DNA of 64,000 bases, taken from positions 1,090,501 to 1,154,500 of the forward strand of contig NZ_CP116902.1 of NCBI RefSeq assembly GCF_028471905.1. Direction: 5' to 3'. The position numbers and the translations under genes are program-made. Numbering within the stretch: position 1 is the first letter of the stretch; every line of letters starts with the position of its first letter. Shown here one piece after another: positions 17,354 through 26,258 of the stretch. The DNA comes from Aneurinibacillus uraniidurans (GTDB lineage Bacteria > Bacillota > Bacilli > Aneurinibacillales > Aneurinibacillaceae). The notes under the pieces were generated by a model. That model worked only from the letters and a program-made list of their open reading frames with translations. It ran no database searches and was not told the DNA's origin.

Positions 17354-19234
17354 ATGATTCAAACAAATAACGATGTTTACACAGTAGATCGGATTCTTGG
17401 CAGTATTAATGAAAGGCTGTATACGCAGCTTGCTTCCGTAAATAACTGGCCAGAAAGAAACAGGGCAGCGCTACATCTGCTTACCCCAACAACAGTGGAA
17501 CAAACGTGGCAGGCGATGACACAGGAAGAAAAACAAATGCTTGTGTATATGCTGTTCGCGATCGGTCACGATATGCTTACATACCGACAGATGGAGCAAT
17601 ATGCGCGTACTACATCGCCACTTGCTGCTTATAGTGGCTTAACAGGACTTAGAAGACGGGGGCTTGTATATACACTCCGCCGATTATGGGGAGAAGTCGC
17701 ATATATCATGCCATACGACTTGCAGGCAGTGTGGCGAGCTCACATCCGAGCTAGCGAAAAAAAGGGTGGATCATTACACATAAGAATGGATGGATCTGAA
17801 CCTGTACCTGCTATATGGGATGTATTATTTACGACTATACATACATACCGTCATGAGCCCATTGCGTTAACAAAAAAGGGTACATTGCCGATGAAAATAA
17901 GGCGACGCCTGCAGGCGCTTATTCCGTATGAGGAAGAGTTGATCGCTGCTGTATATGTACCAGATACCGATTACACAGCAAGAGAAAGATTTGTAGTAGA
18001 CTTATTACTTCAGACAGGAGCGCTTCAGCTTTATGAAACAGATGCAGGGCTCGTATATCAGGTGGAAAATAAAGCGGTATGTCGCTTGTTTGCAGATAGG
18101 CGATCAAACGTGCAGGCTCGCGTATGGCAAGCGACTAAAGAGATTGTAGGTCGTTTACATCCGCTGTATCCGGGTATGCTAGAAGGACTTACGCTGGCTG
18201 ATGAAGTGGATGTGGAGGCTTTGTATGACCGGGAACGTATTCTTCTTGCGGAAGCAGGGGTCACCTTGGATCAACAGGCATGGGATGGTTTTATTGATCA
18301 TGTGCTGCCGCTTCTTGCCGGGTTAGGTTTTGGATGCTGCCATACCAACGAAAGCCGTGTGTGGTTTAGCTGGAATGGCCAAAAACCAGGCATGTATGAA
18401 GAGGAAACAGGAACAGACGAACGCCTGGGATACGTGCAGCCGACAATGGATGTGCTCCTACTTCCGTCTGCTCCGTATGATGTTCGCTGGGAAATGGGGG
18501 CTTATGCAGCGCTTGCGGATCAGCAGGAGGTGTGGACGTTCCGGCTTACACCGCAGAGCGTTCGGGACGGTATGCGTTCCCGAGGGCGTGCCGATCTGAA
18601 AGTGCTTCTTACGAAGATTCAGGGGGCGGACATTCCTGAGCCTGTACGAAAACAGCTTGAGCGCTGGATGAACGGTGGGCAGACCGCGACTTTTGATCAT
18701 GTCCTTTTTTTGCGCTGTCCGGATGAAGCAGTGGCAGACTGGCTAGCTGGCGAGCCATCTCTTGCGCATGCTGTACGAGAGCGCTTGAATACGTGTGACT
18801 TTCTCATCCACGAAGCAGGCTGGAACATTGTCCGTACTGCGCTGGAAAAACATAATATTCTTGTCCAGTCTGCCGAGGAACCCGTATTGCGTCCGTTTGC
18901 AGTACAAAAGGCAGATGAGATAGGATTTAAGGTAGAATCAGTATTTCCAGTACTGGAAGACTCCCTTCCAGAACTGCGGAATATTCCTGCTATCTGGTAT
19001 AAAAACTGGCAGACGTATCATGCGTCCACACTTCGTAACATGTTGTCCAAAGCTCAGGTGCTCGGGGTGCCGCTTCGACTTGAAGTCGGAACGAGCGAAT
19101 GGGAAGGTGCACGTGTAACAGAAATTCGAAATGAAGATGGTCACTATCGTGTTCGATTTGCTATCGCAGACGATAGCATGACGGTTCCGCTTCAAGAAGT
19201 TGGTCGGGTCAGTTGGAAGCTCTCCTTCTTCTAA
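17354..19234 (+). CDS. Helicase-associated (XPB/Ssl2-like) domain protein without motor
   Basis: This 626-residue cytoplasmic protein begins with winged-helix-like segments (about 40-150, LVYMLFAIGHDMLTYRQMEQ and GLTGLRRRGLVYTLRR) and ends with a beta-rich region (about 555-626, PLRLEVGTSEWEGARVTEI). The pattern resembles Bacillales proteins annotated as XPB/Ssl2 helicase-associated, with a FtsK-like or WYL-like end. No Walker A or DEAD box is present, so it is not itself a helicase. ATG 17354 has GGTGA in front; earlier ATGs at 17327 and 17342 are alternatives. The family call is tentative. Confidence 0.5.
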   Translation: MIQTNNDVYTVDRILGSINERLYTQLASVNNWPERNRAALHLLTPTTVEQTWQAMTQEEKQMLVYMLFAIGHDMLTYRQMEQYARTTSPLAAYSGLTGLRRRGLVYTLRRLWGEVAYIMPYDLQAVWRAHIRASEKKGGSLHIRMDGSEPVPAIWDVLFTTIHTYRHEPIALTKKGTLPMKIRRRLQALIPYEEELIAAVYVPDTDYTARERFVVDLLLQTGALQLYETDAGLVYQVENKAVCRLFADRRSNVQARVWQATKEIVGRLHPLYPGMLEGLTLADEVDVEALYDRERILLAEAGVTLDQQAWDGFIDHVLPLLAGLGFGCCHTNESRVWFSWNGQKPGMYEEETGTDERLGYVQPTMDVLLLPSAPYDVRWEMGAYAALADQQEVWTFRLTPQSVRDGMRSRGRADLKVLLTKIQGADIPEPVRKQLERWMNGGQTATFDHVLFLRCPDEAVADWLAGEPSLAHAVRERLNTCDFLIHEAGWNIVRTALEKHNILVQSAEEPVLRPFAVQKADEIGFKVESVFPVLEDSLPELRNIPAIWYKNWQTYHASTLRNMLSKAQVLGVPLRLEVGTSEWEGARVTEIRNEDGHYRVRFAIADDSMTVPLQEVGRVSWKLSFF

Positions 19235-19302
19235 GCAGGCTTGTCGAGCAAAGACTATGCACAGTGAGGACAAAATGATACAATAATGGGCGAGGTGAGG
19301 AA

Positions 19303-19767
19303 ATGGCAAGCAAGTCAATCAAGGTGCTAGATTGGAACGATGTATTAGAACGTGCCTATCACATTGGCGAACAGCTGACCCACTCACAGGAAATGCGGCG
19401 TTATAAGGAGACGCGTCAGGAGATGGAAGCTGACGGAGGGGCCGCCGCACTGATTGAGAGCTTCAAACGCCTAAAAGAAGCGCATGAAGAAGTGGAACGA
19501 TTCGGGACTTATCATCCTGATTATCATACTGTTACTCGTGGTGTCCGTGAGAAAAAGCGGGAGCTTGATAAAGTGTCAAGCATTGCCGCATTCAAGCAGG
19601 CTGAGAATGATTTAGATGAACTGTTGTATCGGGTAAGCCGGGTAATTGCTGATTCCGTATCGGAGCAGATTAAAGTGCCAAGCAATAACCCGTTGTATGA
19701 GCTTGGTGGGGGATGCGGCAGCGGAGGATGCGGTACAGGCGGAGGATGCGGCTGCTCATCACGCTGA
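19303..19767 (+). CDS. ylbF: YlbF-family regulator with Cys-rich tail
   Basis: This 154-residue helical protein matches YlbF (RicF): MEADGGAAALIESFKRLKEA and REKKRELDKVSSIAAFKQAEN lie in the antiparallel helices. In B. subtilis, YlbF with YmcA and YaaT forms an iron-sulfur complex that promotes mRNA processing by RNase Y, competence and sporulation. The last 20 residues are Gly/Cys-rich (CGSGGCGTGGGCGC), a plausible cluster-ligand site. GCGAGGTGAGGAA precedes ATG 19303. ylbG follows, the standard Bacillales order. Confidence 0.88.
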   Translation: MASKSIKVLDWNDVLERAYHIGEQLTHSQEMRRYKETRQEMEADGGAAALIESFKRLKEAHEEVERFGTYHPDYHTVTRGVREKKRELDKVSSIAAFKQAENDLDELLYRVSRVIADSVSEQIKVPSNNPLYELGGGCGSGGCGTGGGCGCSSR

Positions 19768-19811
19768 CCTAAGAGCTAAGCAATGCTAGTATGAAGAAGG
19801 AGAGTCGAAGC

Positions 19812-20132
19812 ATGAGAGAAAGACGCGTAGGGCTTGCCGTATACGTGAAAAGCTTAAAAGCGGCCCGCAACTTACGCAAGTTTGGCAATATCCACTACAT
19901 GTCACGCCGCCTGAATTATGTGTCGATGTATATAGCGGCTGATACATTTGAGCAGACAGTCGAACGTATCGCACGCTTAGACTTCGTTACGCGTGTAGAA
20001 CACTCTCATCGCCATGAGATTAAGACGGTGTACGACAATGCCAAGCCAGATAAGGCGAAAGAATTCGACTACAAAATGGAAGAGAACCAGATTTTGTCGA
20101 TTGCGCGTGGAGAACAGCATAATAGCCTATAA
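19812..20132 (+). CDS. ylbG: YlbG-family protein (UPF0298)
   Basis: This 106-residue protein matches YlbG: RVGLAVYVKSLKAARNLRKFG, VSMYIAADTFEQTVERI and VTRVEHSHRHEIKT are diagnostic blocks. The molecular function is unknown. ATG 19812 is the start because AAGGAGA lies before it; the ATG at 19791 would place that site inside the gene. It is 44 bases after ylbF and likely cotranscribed. Confidence 0.88.
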   Translation: MRERRVGLAVYVKSLKAARNLRKFGNIHYMSRRLNYVSMYIAADTFEQTVERIARLDFVTRVEHSHRHEIKTVYDNAKPDKAKEFDYKMEENQILSIARGEQHNSL

Positions 20133-20153
20133 AAAGCATAAAATGATTCTGAA

Positions 20154-20180
20154 GAAGCAGCCGATAAGGGTTGCTTTTTT
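20154..20180 (+). terminator. Terminator after ylbG
   Basis: AAGCAGCC and GGGTTGCTT form a short stem with one G-T pair, followed by seven T. Confidence 0.65.
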
Positions 20181-20247
20181 TATTCATTGTTTGGTAATAG
20201 TGCCAATGGTATAATGCATAAGTACACAGAGAAAGGGAAAAACCAAA

Positions 20248-21411
20248 ATGTTTATGCATAACCACATTAAGAGTAAACTCCGCTTCGTTTCGTTAACGGT
20301 GATTACGCTATCATACTTTCTTGTTAAGGATTATCCCGGATTTAATGGGATTGTGTTCTGGGGATTGACACTAACCGGATGGATTATTGCAGCTTTTGTA
20401 TACAGTTGGAAAGGGAAGAAGACAGGAATTTTTCTAGAAGAGAATGAGAGCAAACTTCGTTTTATGGACTTTGCATTTGTACTTTGTTATATGACTGTAA
20501 CAGGAGGCATTGAAGAAAGTCCTTATTTATACTTGATTTATCTAGGAATCGCATCTGTAGGACTGTACGGTTCAAAGCGCTTTGGTCTAATATACTCGCT
20601 ATTGGCACTTATAATTTTGGTTGGATACGACTTATCTTACCATCAGATCATGGAGGGCCGGTTTGTTGGGGTGGGGCACATATGGCCCAAGTTATGTATG
20701 CTACCGGTATTTGGTCTGTTGGCTGATATGTTAATGGTGCATTTCCAATCGATGCAGGAGAACGAAGAGATTGTACTTGATCAGCTTGTGACAAGTCTTG
20801 CCAAAGCGATTGGTAGTAAAGATTCATATACACTTGGTCATTCAACGCGCGTGCAGATGTATTCACTTGCGATTGGCAATGAGCTTGCACTTACCCAGGA
20901 AGATATGTTTACGTTGCGGTACGGAGCGTTGTTGCATGATATTGGGAAAATTCATATTCCGTCCAGCCTGCTTAATAAAACAGGTCGCCCTACGCTTGAT
21001 GAATGGAATGAACTTAAAAGTCATTCCACGGAAGGTGCACGCATTATGGAAGGGCTTCAAAAATTGAGTGGTGTGAGGGATATTATCCTGTATCATCATG
21101 AAAAATATGATGGAACTGGCTATCCGAAGGGACTGGCGGGAGAAGAGATTCCATTTCTTGCAGCTATTGTAAACGTTGCCGATTCGTTCGATGCAATGAC
21201 GTCTACGCGGTCGTATAATCAGCCGAAGACAGTAGAGGAAGGAATGGCAGAAATCCAGAGCTGTATGGGGAAACAGTTTCATCCAAAAGCGGCAGCAGCA
21301 GCACTTGCTCTGTTTGAACGAGGGGAGTGGCCGCGCTTTAAGCAGCTTGAGGAAAAAGCAGATAGTGAACATTGTACGAAATCTGCAAAGAATTTTGCCA
21401 TAAGTAAGTAA
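20248..21411 (+). CDS. Membrane HD-GYP phosphodiesterase
   Basis: This 387-residue protein has a membrane-embedded N-terminal sensor with about five helices (about 10-165) and a C-terminal HD-GYP domain (about 178-360). The metal ligands include the HD pair His230-Asp231 (ALLHDIGKIHIP), and the signature HHEKYDGTGYPKGL at 283-296 is intact. Such enzymes usually hydrolyse cyclic-di-GMP or related dinucleotides. No GGDEF partner is adjacent, but a YajQ-family nucleotide-binding protein gene lies at 63 kb. Confidence 0.88.
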   Translation: MFMHNHIKSKLRFVSLTVITLSYFLVKDYPGFNGIVFWGLTLTGWIIAAFVYSWKGKKTGIFLEENESKLRFMDFAFVLCYMTVTGGIEESPYLYLIYLGIASVGLYGSKRFGLIYSLLALIILVGYDLSYHQIMEGRFVGVGHIWPKLCMLPVFGLLADMLMVHFQSMQENEEIVLDQLVTSLAKAIGSKDSYTLGHSTRVQMYSLAIGNELALTQEDMFTLRYGALLHDIGKIHIPSSLLNKTGRPTLDEWNELKSHSTEGARIMEGLQKLSGVRDIILYHHEKYDGTGYPKGLAGEEIPFLAAIVNVADSFDAMTSTRSYNQPKTVEEGMAEIQSCMGKQFHPKAAAAALALFERGEWPRFKQLEEKADSEHCTKSAKNFAISK

Positions 21412-21487
21412 CATAATTGTGACAACTTTTTTTATTCGAACATGTTACAATGAAAGAGAAAATGAATACAGCTAGGGGGAAAACAGA

Positions 21488-21934
21488 ATGTTTACTAAAA
21501 TAGTGGTTGCGATTGATGGCTCTGAGATGGGAGTAAAAGCACTGGAGGCTGCGATTGCACTTAGCGCCGAGCAGAAGGCGGAACTTGCTGTGTTGCATGT
21601 AGGCAGAGAAGTCTTTGTCTCTCCATATATTGTAGGGGAAATGGCGTATTTGACGAAAGACTTTGATGAGAATGTAAATGAGGCAATTCGTAAAGAATCG
21701 CAAAAATTACTTGAAGAAGCGAAAGAAAAAGCGATGGCGCGTGATATTGCGATTCAGGCTGTATATGTAACAGGAGATCCAGCACATGAGATCGTTAAGT
21801 ATGCAGAGGAAAATCAAGTAGGCCTCGTCGTTATAGGAAGTCGTGGACTTGGTAGCTTGAAAGAAATGATGCTAGGAAGTGTTAGTCATAAAGTTTCTCA
21901 GCTCGCTTCTTGCCCGGTTCTTATCGTGAAATAG
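21488..21934 (+). CDS. Universal stress protein (UspA family)
   Basis: This 148-residue protein has an N-terminal KIVVAIDGSEMGVKALEAAI and the ATP-binding end motif VIGSRGLGSLKEMMLGSVSHKV (G-2x-G-9x-G-S), so it belongs to the nucleotide-binding Usp class. It acts in the cytoplasm in stress survival; the mechanism is unknown. A GGGGGAAAACAG ribosome binding site precedes ATG 21488. It is monocistronic. Confidence 0.9.
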   Translation: MFTKIVVAIDGSEMGVKALEAAIALSAEQKAELAVLHVGREVFVSPYIVGEMAYLTKDFDENVNEAIRKESQKLLEEAKEKAMARDIAIQAVYVTGDPAHEIVKYAEENQVGLVVIGSRGLGSLKEMMLGSVSHKVSQLASCPVLIVK

Positions 21935-21944
21935 TGAGAGATTT

Positions 21945-21982
21945 AATCCCTGATCCGATATGAGCGAATCAGGGATTTTTTA
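21945..21982 (+). terminator. Terminator after the usp gene
   Basis: AATCCCTGAT (21945-21954) pairs with ATCAGGGATT (21968-21977), followed by T. Confidence 0.8.
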
Positions 21983-21992
21983 TTGTACGAAA

Positions 21993-22006
21993 AGTAATCG
22001 CTTTCT
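21993..22006. promoter_or_regulatory. Candidate CcpA cre-like site
   Basis: Read on the minus strand this is AGAAAGCGATTACT, which matches 12 of 14 positions of the TGWNANCGNTNWCA consensus. It lies about 20 bases upstream of the -35 box of the acetate transporter gene. Regulation of acetate uptake by CcpA would be sensible but is inference. Confidence 0.35.
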
Positions 22007-22024
22007 TTTTTATGTTCTAGACTG

Positions 22025-22053
22025 TTGACAATCAACTGTAAATAATGTAAGTT
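22025..22053 (+). promoter_or_regulatory. Candidate sigma-A promoter of the acetate transporter
   Basis: A perfect TTGACA (22025-22030) is followed after 17 bases by TAAGTT (22048-22053). Confidence 0.5.
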
Positions 22054-22119
22054 TAATCCGTTAGAAAAATTAGATAAATAGAAAAAGAGAGAAAAAACAG
22101 AAAAAGGGAGAGAATGTTT

Positions 22120-22791
22120 ATGAAGAGTAACCAGGAAGTTGCAGAAACAAAGATCGTAATGTCAGATCCAACCGCACTCGGTGTGTTTGGATTGGCGATG
22201 GTAACGTTTGTGGCATCATCACAAAAACTTGGGTGGACGACTGGCACTACTTATTTATTGCCATGGGCGATTTTCCTTGGCGCAATTGCTCAAATTTGGG
22301 CTTCAACTGTAGATTTTAAGAAAAACAATTATTTCGGTTCGATTGTTCTAGGCGCATACGGATTGTTCTGGATCGGGGTTGCGTCGCACTGGATGATCGC
22401 CCTTGGGTGGTTTGGGGATGTTGGAAAATTAGCAGACCCGAAACAACTGGCTTTCGCATTTTTTGGATACTTGATCTTTTCTTTATTTATTACAGTAGCA
22501 GCATTGGAAGTTAATAAAGCGTTTGCAGCGATTCTGATCTTGATCGATGTTCTTTTATTCTCACTTGCACTGGCAACACTCGGTGTGAATAAAGAAATGT
22601 TCTCGAAGCTTGCCGCTTATTCTGAACTTATTATTTCTCTTATTGGTTTTTACGCAGCAGGAGCTGCATTCCTCAACGCTTTCTTTGGTAGACAAGTCCT
22701 GCCGCTTGGTAAGCCGCTTGGTCTGATCAAGAAAACTGCACCAGCAAATAGCCAGCCTGCTACCGGTCGAAAAGTGGCAGCAAACGAATAA
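22120..22791 (+). CDS. Acetate uptake transporter (SatP/YaaH, GPR1/FUN34 family)
   Basis: This 223-residue protein has six membrane helices and the family's N-terminal motif near helix 1 (DPTALGVFGLAMVTFVASSQ). It imports acetate, or succinate, with protons or as a channel. ATG 22120 is preferred because GGGAG at 22106-22110 is 9 bases away; the ATG at 22114 is too close to that site. It is monocistronic, between two terminators. Confidence 0.85.
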   Translation: MKSNQEVAETKIVMSDPTALGVFGLAMVTFVASSQKLGWTTGTTYLLPWAIFLGAIAQIWASTVDFKKNNYFGSIVLGAYGLFWIGVASHWMIALGWFGDVGKLADPKQLAFAFFGYLIFSLFITVAALEVNKAFAAILILIDVLLFSLALATLGVNKEMFSKLAAYSELIISLIGFYAAGAAFLNAFFGRQVLPLGKPLGLIKKTAPANSQPATGRKVAANE

Positions 22792-22814
22792 TTTTTCTAA
22801 CATACGTACATTTT

Positions 22815-22844
22815 CCCGCTGAGTAGATCAGCGGGATTTTTTTT
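22815..22844 (+). terminator. Terminator
   Basis: CCCGCTGA (22815-22822) pairs with TCAGCGGG (22828-22835), followed by A and eight T. Confidence 0.85.
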
Positions 22845-22866
22845 GCAGAAAAGTGTCGGGAAAGAG

Positions 22867-22894
22867 TTGTTCTCTTGTAAGTATATGGTATAAT
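22867..22894 (+). promoter_or_regulatory. Candidate promoter of the comG operon
   Basis: TTGTTC (22867-22872) and a perfect TATAAT (22889-22894) are spaced by 16 bases, 24 bases upstream of comGA. I found no clear pair of ComK AT-boxes (AAAA-N5-TTTT) in this short region. Confidence 0.5.
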
Positions 22895-22917
22895 TTGGTA
22901 AAAAAGGAGGGGTAAGG

Positions 22918-24036
22918 ATGCTGGATGTGTCGGAATATGTCATAGCGGTTATCCGGGACGGAATTGCCAGGGGCGCAAGTGATATTCATATTGAACCAGC
23001 GACGAATGAACTTGTCATCCGATTTCGCCTAGATGGATATTTGCAGGAAGTAGAGCGTAAAGAAGAAGCCTGGGGACCTCCTGTCATCTCACGTCTTAAA
23101 CTGATGGGAGGTATGGACATTGGAGAGAGGAGGCTGCCACAGGATGGCGGATTTTCGTTGGAATCTAAGGAAGAAGAGCACGGGGAGATGATTGATGTAC
23201 GGGTGGCAACGCTTCCGACCATTTATGGCGAGAAAGCTGTGCTTCGTCTACTTCCGCACGCACCTCGCTACGGCACCCTTACTTCGCTTGGCATGAATGA
23301 GACGGATGCCTCCCGCGTTCGCTCCATGCTTTCGGGAACACAGGGAATGATTCTGGTAGCGGGAGCGACCGGAAGTGGTAAAACAACGACGATGTACACG
23401 ATGCTTCAGGAGCTGAGCAGTGAAGGGCGTAACATCGTATCGCTAGAACAGCCGGTGGAATATCGGATTCCAGGGATTAATCAGGTGCAGATTCATCCGC
23501 GTTCCGGCCTATCCTTTCATGAAGGGCTGCGAGCTGTACTGCGGCAGGACCCGGACGTTATTCTGGTCGGAGAGATTCGGGACAAGCTGACAGCAGAGAT
23601 TGCCGTTCGGGCTGCGCTTACAGGTCATCTCCTTATATCGACGATTCATACAAAAGATGCGGTTGGCACGATTGTTCGTTTGCTTGATATGGGAATTGAG
23701 CCGTACCTGCTTACATCTGCACTGGTCGGTGTAATTGCCCAGCGGCTTGTACGCCGCCCATGTCCGAATTGCTACGGTGAGATGCCAGCATGTTCATCCT
23801 GTCATGGAAGTGGCCTGTGTGGTCGTATAGGGATTTATGAAGTGCTGGTGGTAGCCGATGATTTTCATCCGTATATTCTTCATCGCTGCTCAGCGGATGA
23901 AATGAATCGTTATTTACGGACAAACGGATTTGTTCCCTTGTCGGTCTCTCTTGAACAAAAAATAGCGGAAAGAGAAGCGGAGCCAGATGCTCCGATGTTA
24001 TACAAGTCGTATGCGTCTACGAATCAAGTGGTCTGA
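22918..24036 (+). CDS. comGA: Competence pseudopilus assembly ATPase ComGA
   Basis: This 372-residue cytoplasmic hexameric GspE/PilB-type ATPase drives assembly of the DNA-uptake pseudopilus. It has an N-terminal N1E-like part (ASDIHIEPATNELVIRFRLDG), Walker A (GATGSGKTTTMYTML, about 143-157), the Asp box (VSLEQPVEY), Walker B (DPDVILVGEIRD) and the His box (TGHLLISTIHTKDA). A four-Cys zinc-type motif (CPNC...CSSC) follows, as in GspE. ATG 22918 follows AAAGGAGGGG. It is the first gene of the comG operon, and comGB overlaps its end. Confidence 0.93.
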   Translation: MLDVSEYVIAVIRDGIARGASDIHIEPATNELVIRFRLDGYLQEVERKEEAWGPPVISRLKLMGGMDIGERRLPQDGGFSLESKEEEHGEMIDVRVATLPTIYGEKAVLRLLPHAPRYGTLTSLGMNETDASRVRSMLSGTQGMILVAGATGSGKTTTMYTMLQELSSEGRNIVSLEQPVEYRIPGINQVQIHPRSGLSFHEGLRAVLRQDPDVILVGEIRDKLTAEIAVRAALTGHLLISTIHTKDAVGTIVRLLDMGIEPYLLTSALVGVIAQRLVRRPCPNCYGEMPACSSCHGSGLCGRIGIYEVLVVADDFHPYILHRCSADEMNRYLRTNGFVPLSVSLEQKIAEREAEPDAPMLYKSYASTNQVV

Positions 24037-25042
24037 TGTCTTGCTCTCCCGTCTATGTGACAGTCTCTCTCATCTGCTAGAAGGTGGAATTCCGCTTCTT
24101 GATGCGCTGGATGTTACAAGTTCTCATATGCCGCTTTTATATAGACGGCAGCTTCAGGCCGTCAGGAAGGAGCTTGAAGCTGGCTATCCACTATCTCATG
24201 CACTCGAGCAAATTCGGCCCCCTGCATTTTTTCTCTCATTGCTTTCGGCAGGGGAAGCTCATGGTGATTATGCTCGTTGCTTTCGATTTGCGGCCCTGCA
24301 TTATCAAAAGAGGTATGAATGGAAGCAGCGTCTCAGGCAGCTTCTTAGTTATCCGTTGTTGTTACTTGTTCTTTCCTCTTGTAGTCTACTGTTTTTGCTC
24401 CATACGATTTTGCCTCAGATGATTTCGATGTATGCGTCGATGAATCTTCAGCTTCCTGTTTTTACTCGTCTATTTCTTCAGGCTAGTTCGGTTACGCTAT
24501 CGGCTCTACCCATTGTGATTCTCCTAGTAGCTGGCATGACACCTCTTCTCCTATGGGGGCGAAATCATGCTTCTCTCGGCTTATTCTGGCTTCGGATTCC
24601 TGGTATACGAACTTTTTGTCGGATTGCATATACCCAATATTTTGCACGCCAGGCAGGGCTTTTGTTTCAGGCGGGTGTGTCTATTCTTGACATTTGTACG
24701 CTGTTTTATGAGAAAGCTCCGTGGGCTGTAATGAGGCAGGAGATGCATCTGTTAATAGGGGAACTGCTGAAAGGGCAGAGCTTGAGTGCTACGATGCGGA
24801 ATCGCGTTTGTTTTACACAGGGATTGATCCGCTGTCTTGAACTTGGGGAGCAGAGTGGGCAGATTGATGAATGTCTGCTTGTGTATAGTGAGCAGCTGGA
24901 AAGGCATGTTCGTCATAGGATCGAACAGATGCTGCGCTGGATCGAGCCGGGACTTCTGCTTGGGATTGGGCTGATCGTGTGCGGCGTCGTTTTTTCTTTG
25001 TTTTTGCCTGTATTGTATATGATGAGTCGTATTTCACAATAA
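23987..25042 (+). CDS. comGB: Pseudopilus membrane platform protein ComGB
   Basis: This 351-residue polytopic protein contains two GspF/T2SSF domains: residues about 15-135 (LSHLLEGGIPLLDALD) and about 215-340 (AGLLFQAGVSILDI, CLELGEQSGQIDECLLVYSE). It has three main membrane helices and anchors ComGA and the pseudopilins in the membrane. The start is inside comGA: ATG 23987 or ATG 24011, with no good ribosome binding site to choose between them, so translational coupling is likely. Confidence 0.88.
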   Translation: MLRCYTSRMRLRIKWSDVLLSRLCDSLSHLLEGGIPLLDALDVTSSHMPLLYRRQLQAVRKELEAGYPLSHALEQIRPPAFFLSLLSAGEAHGDYARCFRFAALHYQKRYEWKQRLRQLLSYPLLLLVLSSCSLLFLLHTILPQMISMYASMNLQLPVFTRLFLQASSVTLSALPIVILLVAGMTPLLLWGRNHASLGLFWLRIPGIRTFCRIAYTQYFARQAGLLFQAGVSILDICTLFYEKAPWAVMRQEMHLLIGELLKGQSLSATMRNRVCFTQGLIRCLELGEQSGQIDECLLVYSEQLERHVRHRIEQMLRWIEPGLLLGIGLIVCGVVFSLFLPVLYMMSRISQ

Positions 25043-25064
25043 AGGAAGGAGCCGTATAGATCAG

Positions 25065-25424
25065 ATGAATCGCATGGGAACGAAGCATAATGAACGAGGT
25101 TTTACCTTAATTGAAATGCTGGTTGTAGTCGCGATTATCGGCGTGTTTTTGTCGCTTGCCCTGCCTGTTTATAAAGATACGGTTGTGAATGCACAAAATC
25201 GGAGCTGTGAGTTAAACAAGCGAATGTTGAAAGTAGCGATGGAAACGTATTATTTGAATAACGGGAATGTATACCCGACAATGCGAAAAGAGATTGATGA
25301 ACTGTTGGCTAAGCATTATTTAGAAGAACGTCCGACGTGTTCAGGTGGAGGAACGTATACGTTTACTCCATCGGCAGATGGTAAGTCGGTGGACGTATCC
25401 TGTACGATACATCATGCACCGTAA
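25065..25424 (+). CDS. comGC: Major pseudopilin ComGC
   Basis: This 119-residue prepilin has a short basic leader, then G-FTLIEMLVVVAIIGVFLSLALPV; the prepilin peptidase ComC would cut after the Gly and methylate the Phe. Two Cys in the body (SCELNK and RPTCSGGG) with a third near the end (VSCTIH) suggest a disulfide in the mature subunit. AAGGAAGGA lies about 15 bases upstream of ATG 25065; ATG 25074 is an alternative. It is the main building block of the DNA-uptake pilus. Confidence 0.92.
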   Translation: MNRMGTKHNERGFTLIEMLVVVAIIGVFLSLALPVYKDTVVNAQNRSCELNKRMLKVAMETYYLNNGNVYPTMRKEIDELLAKHYLEERPTCSGGGTYTFTPSADGKSVDVSCTIHHAP

Positions 25425-25881
25425 TCGATCAGGTCAATATGATGGTGAGCGAGGCTTCACCTTGATTGAAATGCTGCTGACCATAACAATTCTTACCTGC
25501 ATGCTTGCTATTATAATGCCGGTTGTCCAGTACAGTGTTCAGCGGATGCAGGAGCGGCAGTATATTGAACAGCTGACGGCGGATCTATATTGGGCAGCCA
25601 GTGAAGCGCGCTGCCGCCAGAGTACGATTACAATCAATTTCGCAGCAGATGCTTCGGGTTATACGATTCGAACGGCATACGGACAACCGCTTAAACAGGC
25701 ACCATTACCTGTTGGCTTTCGTCTGTATCATAACTTTCAAGGGCTGATGGTTTATTTTAACGAATTGGGACATATCAGTCGTGCTGGGACGATTCGACTG
25801 ATTAATCCGGAAGGGAAGGAACGAAAGGTTGTGTTGTATATAGCAAGTGGACGGTTTCAGGTGGATGGAGGGAGTGAATGA
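25414..25881 (+). CDS. comGD: Minor pseudopilin ComGD
   Basis: This 155-residue prepilin-like protein has the cleavage motif RGFTLIEMLLTITILTC after a 14-residue basic leader, a membrane helix, and a beta-rich body. ATG 25414 overlaps the comGC stop by 11 bases, so it is translationally coupled; a longer frame from 25345 lies mostly inside comGC. Position and order, rather than sequence detail, identify it as ComGD. Confidence 0.82.
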   Translation: MHRNRSGQYDGERGFTLIEMLLTITILTCMLAIIMPVVQYSVQRMQERQYIEQLTADLYWAASEARCRQSTITINFAADASGYTIRTAYGQPLKQAPLPVGFRLYHNFQGLMVYFNELGHISRAGTIRLINPEGKERKVVLYIASGRFQVDGGSE

Positions 25882-26258
25882 AGAGTCAGGATGGTTTTTC
25901 GTATGTTGAGACAGTGATCAGTATTTTACTGGTGGCTCTGCTTGTAGGCGTGACCGGGCAGATGACGGCGCTAGCTGTGCAAATTCGAGAGGGGCAAGCA
26001 GAGGAAACACAGGGATATTTACTCGCTTATTCTATGGTGGAGCGATGGAAAATGGATGGAGTTGTTGGAACGTTTCAAAAGGAGATAGAAGGCTGTCGTT
26101 ACGACATAAGGATACAGAGTGAGTCGCTTACCGAACGAGTGGAACGGTGTGAGGTGCTGGTGCAATGGGGAGCAGAAGCAGAGCGCAAACAGGTTCAGGT
26201 AAAAGGGAGCCGTTTTCTGGGAAGGACTCCTGCAAGAGGAACTGGGAGCGGGGGATAA
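25878..26258 (+). CDS. comGE: Minor pseudopilin ComGE
   Basis: This 126-residue prepilin-like protein starts MKSQDGFSYVETVISILLVALLVG, a prepilin cleavage site with Glu at position +5 and a hydrophobic helix. The start overlaps the comGD stop (ATGA). The identification rests on the motif and on its place in the operon. Its last 31 codons are overlapped by comGF in another frame. Confidence 0.75.
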   Translation: MKSQDGFSYVETVISILLVALLVGVTGQMTALAVQIREGQAEETQGYLLAYSMVERWKMDGVVGTFQKEIEGCRYDIRIQSESLTERVERCEVLVQWGAEAERKQVQVKGSRFLGRTPARGTGSGG

